Of a DNA stretch of 64,000 nt, positions 20,173-29,317 are shown piece by piece. Position numbers and translations under genes: made by a program. This DNA comes from Novymonas esmeraldas (Eukaryota > Euglenozoa > Kinetoplastea > Trypanosomatida > Trypanosomatidae), in NCBI GenBank assembly GCA_019188245.1, contig JAECZO010000022.1:62001-126000 (forward strand). The letters run 5' to 3'. Numbering within the stretch: the stretch's first letter is position 1; the number at the start of each line of letters is the position of its first letter. Under the pieces are notes generated by a model, which did no database searches, was not told the DNA's origin, and saw nothing but the letters and a program-made list of their open reading frames with translations.

Positions 20173-21632
20173 TCGAACTCTCCCGCCCTCCTCCCCTCCC
20201 TTTTTCCTTTCTCCTTCGTTCAGCTGAGTGGGTTGGAAGACCTGGAAGGGGGAGGGGGGGGGTAGGTCAAGTTCTGGTGGTGACGTCTGCGTGCGTGTTT
20301 TGGAGGCGCAGTTGCAGCGGCGAAGAATGCGGCGACGATAACCTGTAAGGCGTGTAAGCCGTGTAAAACTGTATGTGTGTGTGTGCATGTGTGTGCAAGG
20401 AGAAAGAGAGAGAGCGAGAGGATGGTACTGGCTGTGCTGGTGATGTCGTGTAAATCTAAAGCAACGAACAACAAAAAAACAGTGTGAGGCAGGGCAGCGA
20501 CTGCGCTGTAACGTGAGTGACGCTCACAAGGTGAAGGTCCGAGACTGCTGCGCGTCTCTCTCTCTGTCTCTCTCGACTCCTCAACCATCTTTTGTTTTTT
20601 TCTCTCTCTCGACGTGTTGGCCCAGTTCGGGTGTCGAGATGCGCGTGTTCACACGTACGTGTGCGTACTGTCGCCTGTTGAGAGGCGGCGCCCCTCTCAC
20701 AAAGAAAAAAAAAAAGTCACACACACACACGCACAGGAAAGAGAGAGCATCATTGAAGAGTTCAAAGGAGACGGCCAAACGTGTTCAGCGGCATCGCTCA
20801 AGGGAGAGGGAGTGTGAGATGGTGTGCGCATCGCAAGTCATCTCGCCTCTCTCTTTTTTTAAATTCCTCCTCCTGTTCGGCTCTTGGGAGAGATGTCTCT
20901 GTGTGTGCGGAGGCGGAGAGAGAGAGAGAGACGGTGGAGCAGCAGAGGCGGTGAAGGGTGCTCTTCACAAGGTGCGTCACCATCGCGTCTATTGCTGCCA
21001 CGCACGCGAGGTCTCTTGTCAGCACGTGACTCTCCGCCATTGCTGCCGTGGTGGCACGACGCTGCGTGGTGCACTGCGTATCCGAAGAATGCAGATGGCC
21101 CTCCTCCTCCTGCTCCTTTCCTCCCCCGTTCCCCCACCGCCACTCCTGTCTTCATCTCCACGTTACATCTCTTTCTTTCTCTCTATCTCTTCTCGCTCTT
21201 TCCCACGCGCTCATGTCATCTGCGACAATGAAGAGTCATAGAAGCAGGGACTCTCTCCAACCACTCCCCACTCCCCTCCCCTCCACACACATACACATAC
21301 ACACAGTTTCTCTCTCTATCTATCTCCATCTCTCTCCGAGGCAGAGGGACTTGTGGGTCCACTGCAGCGCAGATTCCACAACGGGAAGAGCCTCTACTTC
21401 CACCACAGCTAGCAACACCGCTCCTCCGATACAGCTGCGCCATCAGTGAGCGGCGCGTACTCTGCCTCCCAAACAGCCTGGGGTGAGTCCGTGTATCTCT
21501 CTCTCTGTGTGAGTGTGTGTGTTTGTCTCGCTCCATTGTTTGACATACACGTAAAAGTAAAAAAGAAAAGAACCAAAAAAAAAAAAAAAGAGCATACATA
21601 GAGCAGACACTGCAAGGGCTCCAGCGGCATCC
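20173..21632 (+). other. Spacer
   Basis: 1.5 kb without a credible gene. It contains a G-run near 20251-20260, AC-rich DNA near 20717-20732, CT-rich tracts near 21159-21200 and 21306-21337, and an A-run near 21575-21590 close to the next start. Confidence 0.6.
21306..21340 (+). promoter_or_regulatory. Candidate spliced-leader acceptor for the three-module PDZ-like/AT-hook gene
   Basis: The CT-rich tract at 21306-21337 ends in CCGAG, with AG at 21339-21340. No ATG occurs between this site and the start at 21633. Confidence 0.45.
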
Positions 21633-24600
21633 ATGTACCGCGGCAAGAAGCAGTCTCGGAAGGCTCCTGCTGTGGCGCAGGAGGAGGTCCAGCGCACGGA
21701 CGACGCCGCGGTGACGCTGCAGAGCGCCGGGGAGATGGCGGCTGCCACACCTCCCGCCCCTCCCACACACGTGGCGACGGTGCAGATGAAGGAGCGATTC
21801 ACAGCTCCCTTTATGGTGTACGACAAGCAGACACGCCGCATCGTGGCGAACCCGCTGTACGACCGCGCGCTCGCCACCGAGCTCCACCGGGTGCAGAGCA
21901 TCCTGCTCACGCAACTCCGCACCCCGCTGCAGGCGCACCTCTCCTACACCCCCAAGGAGCTCCTTTACCACGTCGAGGCGTCGCTCTATCACGTGTGTGC
22001 CTCCATCGCGGTGTCAGACGACGCAGCACCGCTTCGGTATGCACTCGGTGACGCCGAGGCAGACCTCGTCATGCCGCAGCTCGAGACGTTCCTCGCGCAG
22101 CACACCGCACCCGCCAAGACGGTGGTGGCCCTCGCGCACTGCCTCAGCGAGGGCACCTCGCACGACATTCTCGCCTCGCTGCTGCGGACGCTCGAGCAGC
22201 GCGTGCAGGAGGAGCTCGAGCCCATGGTGGACCGTAAGCGCTCCACCGAGGAACGCGCCGCGCTGCGCGCCACGCAGAACAACCTCGCCGACGTGATGCA
22301 GCTGGTGCGCGACTTGCAGACGGCGTACCGCAGCATCGACACAGGCTCGCAGGTGCAGCGCCGCCAGCCGCAGAGCGACCCCACCGAGGTGGACGTGGCC
22401 CGCAGTCCGGCTGCGAACGCAGTGCCGGCGAGGATGATCGAGGAGTCCTTCTACAAGGTGCTGCGCTGGGTGGTCGCCGTGGAGGCCGACCGCCGCGCGC
22501 TCCAGGCCGCCACCATCGCCGCCACCACCACCACCACCACCACTATCACCTCTGCTCACGCAGCTGCTGCCGAGGCAGACGGAGCAGCTGTATCGCCGCT
22601 GCCCGCGGTGGTGGCCGCCGCTGCTACCGCTCCCGCCGTTCTGGGTGCTGCGCCGTCCGCTGTGGCGTCGACGGGCTTCGCAAAGGTGGTGGACTACGAC
22701 CCCTTCACCGGCCGCGTCACACTGGAGCGCCCCGACGCGGCGCACCGCTGGGGACTGCTCCTCAACGCCAAGGGGATGCTCGTCGGGCTCGAAAATGCGC
22801 TGCGACACTCCGGCGAGGCGGGGGAGCGGCTCTTCGACGCGATCCAGCAGCGATCCGGCGAGGCGGGCGGTCTTGCCATCTACGAGGTGAACCGCCGGCG
22901 CACCCGCGCCGTGCAGCTGACCAGCGAGGAGCTCGCGGCGGAGGGCTCGGCGATCATGCAGCGGCTGCGCAGCAGCCTCACCCAGCAGGGCACGACGCTG
23001 CACCTGACGATCGAGCGGCGGACGCACGAAGATCTGACGGTGCCGCGCGAGGTGCTCTTTGAGGTGTCCTACCAAGGCGGCGAGGGCGGCGTGGGGCAGC
23101 GCTGCCTGCTCATGATGGAGCGCGCCTCCACGTCCATCTCGTGGGGGTTGAGGGTGAAGTACCTGGAGGGGAGCCCCGCGGTGCTCACGGACTTCAGCAC
23201 CGCGGCGAAGCTGTCGGACGCGGCCAAGACGCTTCTCTTCGACATGCGTGGCCGCCTGCGAGTGCTGAAGATCAACAACCAAGCCATGGCAAAGCTGTCC
23301 GCGGCGGAGATGCGGAGTCTCGTGTCGGGGTCACTGCTGCTCAGCCTGCAACTGCAGGTGACGGACAAACATGGTGAGGTCCCGACAGAGACGGAGGCGC
23401 CTGCACCGGCGACCGTGGCGGAGACGACGGAGACCGCAGCGGCGGTGACGGCCGGTGCGATGGACACGGCGCCAGCGACAGCGGAGGCGGCGGAGGCGAC
23501 GGAGAAGGTGGCGGCTGTGGAGGCGGCGCCGGCGGTGGACGAGGCGCAGGTCGAGCTCGACGACGCGGCCGCCGCCATCGCGGACGACTTTCTCGAGAAG
23601 CACGACGAGGCGGCTGCGGAGCTCGACGGCAGCGAAGCAGCGGAGGTGAAGGCGGCTGAGCTCACGGCGGACGATGCAGACCCCGCCGCCGCGGCAGCAG
23701 CGGTGGAGTCCTTTGAGGAGTTGGAGTGGGCGAGGCCGACGACCACGATCGGTGCCCCCGGCGATGCCGAGGACGATGCGAAGGACGTGGCTGCCGACAA
23801 AGCCGAAGCGTGGATGTCGGAGTCGTGGCCGCAGCCTCCAGGGCAGCTGGAGGAGGATCACGTGGAGGCGAAGGAGGTGGGGGATGATGAGGCCCGCGTG
23901 AGCGAGCTCGCTGCCGGGGATGCCGACGGCGGTGAAGCGCCGCGGGTGGGCACCTCGGAGCAGGACACCACCGCTGAGGCGACGGAGCTGGCAGAACCGA
24001 GGGCAAAAGACGGCATCGAGGGAGCACTCGAGGAGGGGGAGGCCGAGACGTCGAAGAAGAGGCGCGGCCGCCCGCCGTCTGCCGCCTCGGAGGCGAAGAA
24101 GGCCAAGGCGGCAGCGGCGAAGAACAAGAAGGCGAAGAAGAAGAAGGCCGTGCGCGGCGGTGGTCGCCGGAAGAAGGACGACGCCGCCGCTGACGACGAC
24201 GACGGGGAGCAGCCGGGGGCAGAGGCGGTCGAGGGCGAGGAGAAGGACGTGGCCGCCGCGGAGGTCGCACCAGCGCCGAAGAAGCGCGGCCGCGTCGCTG
24301 CTGCGTCTGCTGCGGCGGCTGCTGTGGAGGAGGGCGGGGACGTGGAGGAGGCGGGTACGCCGAAGAAGCGCGGCCGCAAGCCCAAGGCGTCTACCGTGGA
24401 GAAGATTGAGGCGGACAGCGCGGAGGCTGCGGCGACCGCGACGGCGGAGGGGGATGGGACGTCGAGCGCGGCGACAACGACGCCGCCGGCAACCACCGAC
24501 ACGCCACTCGTGGAGCTGCCACCAACGGCAGCGGAGGTCGCTATCGAGCAGGGGAAGAAGAGCGCAGCGCGGCCGGCGAAGAAGAATGAGCCCACGGCGG

Positions 24601-24992
24601 TGGAGGAGGAGCCGGAGGTGCCACGCGTGCCGCTGAACCAGCTGCTCGCCGCAAAGCCGCTCACCTTCGAGAACGACGTTCGGCTGGAGAAGTTCGATGG
24701 GTCGATGCTGGAGCTGGAGCGCTCGAGCACGAGTCAGCCGTGGAACATCAAGGTCGCCTTCGCCGGCGACGACATCATCATGACGAAGCTGCCTCCCTTC
24801 ACTCCGAAGCACCACGCCCACCCCTTCCTGCGCTCCCTCGGCGCCAACCCGCACGGGGAGGTGAAGTGGGTGGTGGACGGCCTCAACGGGCAGGACCTCT
24901 CCATCATGTCCAAGTCCGGCAAGACGAGAGCGCTGGACGCCATCAAGGGCTCGACGCGCCTCTCCTTCGTGCTGAAGGCGCTGCGGAGGTGA
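21633..24992 (+). CDS. Three-module PDZ-like protein with AT-hook-like linker
   Basis: 1119 residues, starting at the first ATG of the frame. After a helical N-terminal region (about 50-230) comes a Thr/Ala-rich linker. Module 1 lies at about 360-462 (AHRWGLLLNAKGMLVGLENA then LAIYEVNRRR). Module 2 lies at about 472-576 (ISWGLRVKYLEG then RLRVLKINNQAMAKLSAAEM). Module 3 lies at about 1017-1119 (QPWNIKVAF then EVKWVVDGLNGQDL), ending KALRR. Each has a W-G/N carboxylate-loop-like strand and a later strand with a V/I-N element, as in PDZ folds; this is inference. Between modules 2 and 3 is an acidic Ala/Glu linker, followed by basic motifs KKRRGRPPSAAS (near 806), PKKRGRVAAA (881) and PKKRGRKPKA (908), which resemble AT-hooks with an RGR core. 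These suggest nuclear, DNA-associated function. The gene is a paralogue of the one at 29318-31429 and is followed by a related single-module gene. No catalytic residues were seen. Confidence 0.8.
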   Translation: MYRGKKQSRKAPAVAQEEVQRTDDAAVTLQSAGEMAAATPPAPPTHVATVQMKERFTAPFMVYDKQTRRIVANPLYDRALATELHRVQSILLTQLRTPLQAHLSYTPKELLYHVEASLYHVCASIAVSDDAAPLRYALGDAEADLVMPQLETFLAQHTAPAKTVVALAHCLSEGTSHDILASLLRTLEQRVQEELEPMVDRKRSTEERAALRATQNNLADVMQLVRDLQTAYRSIDTGSQVQRRQPQSDPTEVDVARSPAANAVPARMIEESFYKVLRWVVAVEADRRALQAATIAATTTTTTTITSAHAAAAEADGAAVSPLPAVVAAAATAPAVLGAAPSAVASTGFAKVVDYDPFTGRVTLERPDAAHRWGLLLNAKGMLVGLENALRHSGEAGERLFDAIQQRSGEAGGLAIYEVNRRRTRAVQLTSEELAAEGSAIMQRLRSSLTQQGTTLHLTIERRTHEDLTVPREVLFEVSYQGGEGGVGQRCLLMMERASTSISWGLRVKYLEGSPAVLTDFSTAAKLSDAAKTLLFDMRGRLRVLKINNQAMAKLSAAEMRSLVSGSLLLSLQLQVTDKHGEVPTETEAPAPATVAETTETAAAVTAGAMDTAPATAEAAEATEKVAAVEAAPAVDEAQVELDDAAAAIADDFLEKHDEAAAELDGSEAAEVKAAELTADDADPAAAAAAVESFEELEWARPTTTIGAPGDAEDDAKDVAADKAEAWMSESWPQPPGQLEEDHVEAKEVGDDEARVSELAAGDADGGEAPRVGTSEQDTTAEATELAEPRAKDGIEGALEEGEAETSKKRRGRPPSAASEAKKAKAAAAKNKKAKKKKAVRGGGRRKKDDAAADDDDGEQPGAEAVEGEEKDVAAAEVAPAPKKRGRVAAASAAAAAVEEGGDVEEAGTPKKRGRKPKASTVEKIEADSAEAAATATAEGDGTSSAATTTPPATTDTPLVELPPTAAEVAIEQGKKSAARPAKKNEPTAVEEEPEVPRVPLNQLLAAKPLTFENDVRLEKFDGSMLELERSSTSQPWNIKVAFAGDDIIMTKLPPFTPKHHAHPFLRSLGANPHGEVKWVVDGLNGQDLSIMSKSGKTRALDAIKGSTRLSFVLKALRR

Positions 24993-26684
24993 GGGGTCCT
25001 CTCCCCCACCATCACCTCCGACTCACTTGGCTGACTGACTCACCAGGTGGAGGAGCAGTAAAGGGGTGGGCGTCGTGCGTTTCCTGTGTCGATGATAGTA
25101 GGGCCGACTGCGTCTTGGCCAGGACGGCGTACGCACGCTGTAGTGGTGGTTGTGGTGGTGTGTACATGTGTCTGTGGTGCATAGAAGAGCAGACGAAGAG
25201 AGGGAGAGGGAGGAAGGGGTGTGGAAGGGTCTCCGTCTCTCTTGTTTGGGTGTTATCGGATGCTCCTGTACATCTGCATAGACGGCATACAGAGGTTTGG
25301 GTGTGCGGTGCGTGTGCACGCTTGTGTGTGTAAGTGTGTGGTGAGTTGCATGGTGTTTTGCCGGCCAAGTTTACATCTGTGTTTGTGTGTGTTTGTGAAG
25401 GTGTCTACGTTTTTTTCAAGTCCGGGAGTAGGTTTGCGTGTTCGAACTTCAGCGACGGAGGAGCTGTCCACTGGTGTGCTCCCTCCCCCCCTCCGGAGCT
25501 CGGACACCTCTCTTCATGTCTGAAGGGAGAGACAGGTATCGTGGTGCATCTCTGACCAAACGTTCGAAAGCGGAGCGCAAGCGCGATGAGAGGTGAGGAG
25601 AGAGAGAGACAACGTCCAGCGCGTGGGCCACCACGGCTGAGTGAGTGGAGGCGCAACGTGTGTCAAGAATGCTGCACTGTGGTGCTGCAGCTTCTCCCTC
25701 GGATCACAGTGCCGCTGAGGCTCTTGAACGGCATGTTACTCTCACCAGCACTGTCCACTTCTCTCTCTTTCACCGCTGCTCTGTTTTGTGTGCTCGCTTG
25801 CCTCCGTCCTCGCTTCCTCTCAATCGTTGTGTCGAGGGTGGTGGTGGCGGCGAGGTCCCCCCTTTATTTTTGTGTGTCTTGGTCACTAGAGACCAACCAC
25901 AGAGCAGCGGGCGAGTCGTCGTACACCAGCCGACTTCCTCTGCCTATCACTGCAGAGGTGCAACGTTCCATCTTCTCTTTTCTTCTCCTCCTCTCGTCGC
26001 GGCCATTCGTGAGCTGGGGTGGAGCGCGTGGCGACACATCGACGCCTTCGGTCTCACAACCTCTTCGCCCCTCTCTCCACATAGACACACAACCTCTCTG
26101 TCTCTCTGTCTCACGCACACACACACGTGTACATGCGTGGAAGGAGAGACCGTGTTCTTCACAGATAAAAATAAAAGAAAAAAAAGAGCGCCGCACACAC
26201 GCGCGCATTCATACGCTGCCTACCCCGCTACTCGGGTCGTAACAGCAACGTCTCATAGAAGGACCTTTGCTTTGTGCAACGAGGAACCGTTCATTCGCTG
26301 ACGACAGCTCTCACACGCAGCGCCACACACAAGCTCACAGAAACACAGAGGCACATACACAGACACGCACACACACATACATACAGACACACATACATAC
26401 TGCACATCACAGAGACGAAGCTGTCACTCTGCAGCTCTTCTTTTGTTTCTCCCATCATTCACCCCTCTCCCTTTTCTCCATCTATCACATCGAGGAACAC
26501 ACACACACACACACACACACCAACACCGTCACGTCCGCCGCCCACGCTAGAAAGAGAGTAAAACCTGAGCATTGGAGTTGGAGTTGGAACAGAGGGAGGA
26601 GGCACACACGTGGCACCGGCTGCAAAGGTCTGTTCTCGAGTCTCTCCCCCCCCTCCGTCTCATCCTTCTTTTGCCCTCAGAGCG
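24993..26684 (+). other. Spacer
   Basis: 1.7 kb without a credible gene. AC-rich microsatellite DNA lies near 26310-26410 and 26497-26521. The final 45 bases are a pyrimidine tract directly before the next start. Confidence 0.6.
26641..26680 (+). promoter_or_regulatory. Strong candidate spliced-leader acceptor, only four bases before the ATG
   Basis: An almost uninterrupted pyrimidine tract (26641-26678) ends TTTTGCCCTCAG, with AG at 26679-26680. The ATG follows at 26685. If used, the 5' UTR would be almost only the spliced leader. Confidence 0.6.
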
Positions 26685-27917
26685 ATGCTCCGGCGCAGTC
26701 TCGTGCGTGGGGCGGTGAAGGTCGTCTCGGCCTCTCTCGTCGAGTCCATGATGTCCCCTGACACGCCGCGATCGGGCACCGGGACCCGCCACACCACACT
26801 CACGTTTCACCTGCGCCGCCTCCGCGCCAGCGAAGATTTCGGCCTTCGGTGCAGATTCCGCTCCTTCGGCGACGCAGCCGAGGTGTGCTTCGTCCACGCG
26901 ATGCCCACAGATCTCGTGGCGTCGTCCGCTGTGCTGAGGGGTGTGCTCGGCAGCGGCACAGCAGCCCACCCAAGCGCCGTCCGCGTGATGAGCATCAACA
27001 GCGTGTGCGGGCTGAGCAAGGCGATGGTGCTTGACCTGCTCCACGACGGCAGGGATGTGGTGGTGCAGTGCGCAGTGTCCGCCGTGGCCGCGCAGATGGA
27101 TGGTGCGACGCGCACACAGCAGGATGAGGAGACAAAACCGGCGAAAGCACCGGCACGCGAGCATCCCAAGAGGCGCGGACGCAGCCCGATGAGGAGGACG
27201 GAGACCGGGGTGAGGGAAGAGTCCGAGGAGGACGACGCCCCTGCTGTGAGTGTGCGGGGGCGCGGCCGCGGTTCTCGCGTGTCTCCGCGGAGGAACTTGA
27301 GACGGCGTCGAAACGCTGGCACCCGCGCAGCGGAGGCAGAGGACGGCGGCGGTGCCCAGTCGCCCGTCACCGACGAGGTGGTGGTGGAGGACGACAACGC
27401 GGCGGGTGTGGGAGAAGAGGAGAAGGCGGGTGTGGACTCTGCAGCGGACGACGTCAACGCCGCGGCACTGGAGGAGCTGCGAGTGCTGTCACCGGTGAAG
27501 CCAGTACGCACGCGTCGTCGACGACGCGGGTCCAAGAGCCCTGCCCCCGCCGCTGGCGATGCAACTGCCACCGCGAAGGAGGAGGAGACCACTGACGACG
27601 TGTGGTTCAGCCGGTCACCAGCGACACCTGCGAACGAGGCAGAGACTGGGGATGACGGTGAGGCCGCTGCACCGGCACAGAGGACGCGGGGCCGCCGGAG
27701 ACCTACCCCGGCAGCTGATGCGGCGGCGACCGCACCGGAGAGGCAGAGTCAGGTGCACGACGCGATGGACGAGACGTCGAAGACGACGGCGGTGCGCCGG
27801 AGCAGCACACGGCGGTTGGGTCGGCCACGAAAGAAGTCGCCGACGCGTGACACGGACGCTGCCGGCGAAACAGCGGTCGACGTCGCCACGGCATCTCTGG
27901 ACGAGTTTTCCTTCTGA
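26685..27917 (+). CDS. Single PDZ-like module with repeated AT-hook-like tail
   Basis: 410 residues. The ATG at 26685 is the first in the frame; the frame continues upstream only from non-ATG codons. Residues about 37-132 form one module like those in the flanking genes: a strand LTFHLRRLRASEDFGLRCRF, then VRVMSINSVCGLSKAMVLDL, then a final strand VVVQCAV. From about 150 to the end the protein is disordered and mixes acidic segments with at least five basic clusters: PKRRGRSPMRR (near 160), RGRGRGSRVSPRR (190), RTRRRRRGSKSP (275), RTRGRRRPTP (331) and RRLGRPRKKSP (375). The last has the classic RGRP-like core of an AT-hook (here LGRPRKK). Several end in SP or TP, possible proline-directed phosphorylation sites. 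Context and basic motifs suggest a chromatin-associated protein; function is not known. Confidence 0.78.
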   Translation: MLRRSLVRGAVKVVSASLVESMMSPDTPRSGTGTRHTTLTFHLRRLRASEDFGLRCRFRSFGDAAEVCFVHAMPTDLVASSAVLRGVLGSGTAAHPSAVRVMSINSVCGLSKAMVLDLLHDGRDVVVQCAVSAVAAQMDGATRTQQDEETKPAKAPAREHPKRRGRSPMRRTETGVREESEEDDAPAVSVRGRGRGSRVSPRRNLRRRRNAGTRAAEAEDGGGAQSPVTDEVVVEDDNAAGVGEEEKAGVDSAADDVNAAALEELRVLSPVKPVRTRRRRRGSKSPAPAAGDATATAKEEETTDDVWFSRSPATPANEAETGDDGEAAAPAQRTRGRRRPTPAADAAATAPERQSQVHDAMDETSKTTAVRRSSTRRLGRPRKKSPTRDTDAAGETAVDVATASLDEFSF

Positions 27918-29317
27918 GTCAACGTGTCGACTCTGAAGCTGCATGAGAGAGAGGGAGTGACAGGGAGGGAGAGAGAGAGGTGCACACGCGAGGTGGACAG
28001 TGGCGGTGTCCTCTCTTTCTCTCTCTCTCTGCACAGCTGTCGCTGTGCATCTGTGAGTGACGGTGGTGTTGCCTTGCGTCTGAACCGCGCTGTCTTCTTC
28101 CTCTCTGCACCGTCAATGCTGCCGTCGTTGTTGCTGCTGCCGCCGCTGCTGCTGCCTCCTCTGCCCCGTGCTCGTGCCAGCGTGCTGTATCTCGTGCCGG
28201 GGACAGGATGAGCTGCGGGAGGAGCGAGCGAAGCGATGAGCGCAGTTGCAAGGTGTCTGGATTGGGTAGATTGGGTGGGGGCATGAGAGGGGACAGCGCT
28301 GCTGCTGCATCTATTGCAGCGGATGTGTGCACGTACCACTTGCTTCTCTCTTGCTGTTGTTTCGTTTCCACTCCCATCGCCTATTTTGTTGATGCTTCTT
28401 CACTGGTGTGTGTCACCGCACCTCGCAGAGGAGTGAGAGAGCGTTGCACTGCAGAAGCAGAGGAGACTCTTGGTGTGTGCGCATCAGATGGTGAGTGCTT
28501 GTCCACTCTCTCTCTCTCACTCGAGAACGCAGACGCAGAGCTGCTTGACCGCGTCTGGACCGTCTCCTCATCCTCTTCTTCTTTCCCTTTTCCATACCTC
28601 AGCGCGCGTGTAACGGGTGTCAGGCAGACTCTGCACAACGTCTTCCACTGCTGCTCTGCCTCGCCGCTGGATTCGCTCTTCCGCGCTGATCTGTTGTGTG
28701 TGAGTATCTCTGAGTGATGAGTGCCCATGATGGCTGTCTTGTGTTGTGTTGTGCATGCACTCGGGATGGGTGGAGGTCGATGGGCTGTGTGCGGAGGTCG
28801 TGTAGCTCTCTTTCCCGCCTCGATCATTGTCCTCTCAAAAAAAAAAAAAAAAGAAATCAATCAACAACAACAAAGATGCAAACCGACTCGCGTGATCGTG
28901 GGAAAGAAGGCAGCGTATGTGTGCCGTGGCACAACTCTCTATAGGGATTCTGTTTTCTCTCTTTCCCACTCCCTCATGTCCAGCGCTGCGAGAGCGACAG
29001 TTCAGGAGATGAGCCAGATTGTGTCGTGTCGCCTGCCCCTCCTCATCCGTCGTGTCCACTCCTCTGACTCTCGCGCTCTCAACCTTCAACCCCCGCCCGT
29101 CATGTCTGTCTTTCTTCTTTCTTTGTGTGTGTGTCTGGTCCCTCTCTCCCTTTTTCTGTGTCTTTGTTTCTTTTTCACCGCTGTCTTACAGCCGCCACAC
29201 AACGCGCGTCGAGCTTTGTGTGCTCTGGTAGTGTGTCCCTGAACTCGAACTGTCCTCATCAGACACACACACACACACAGACTTACACACACACACACAC
29301 ACACGGTTGCTTCCACG
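27918..29317 (+). other. Spacer
   Basis: 1.4 kb. A 169-codon ATG frame at 28208-28717 has AT-rich third positions and no domain character, so it is not called. An A-run lies near 28838-28852, with AC repeats near 29264-29278 and 29285-29304. Confidence 0.6.
29138..29191 (+). promoter_or_regulatory. Strong candidate spliced-leader acceptor for the second three-module gene
   Basis: A long pyrimidine tract (29138-29188) ends GCTGTCTTACAG, with AG at 29190-29191, the textbook form. The 126 bases from there to the ATG at 29318 contain no other ATG. Confidence 0.65.

Noticed and set aside
23331-24854. 507-codon frame on the - strand
   Set aside because: Arg/Leu-rich mirror of the Ala/Glu-rich linker on the + strand, not an independent gene.
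28208-28717. 169-codon ATG frame between PDZ-like genes
   Set aside because: Third positions are not GC-rich, the protein lacks domain character, and no pyrimidine tract with AG is well placed. A conserved orthologue would change this view.
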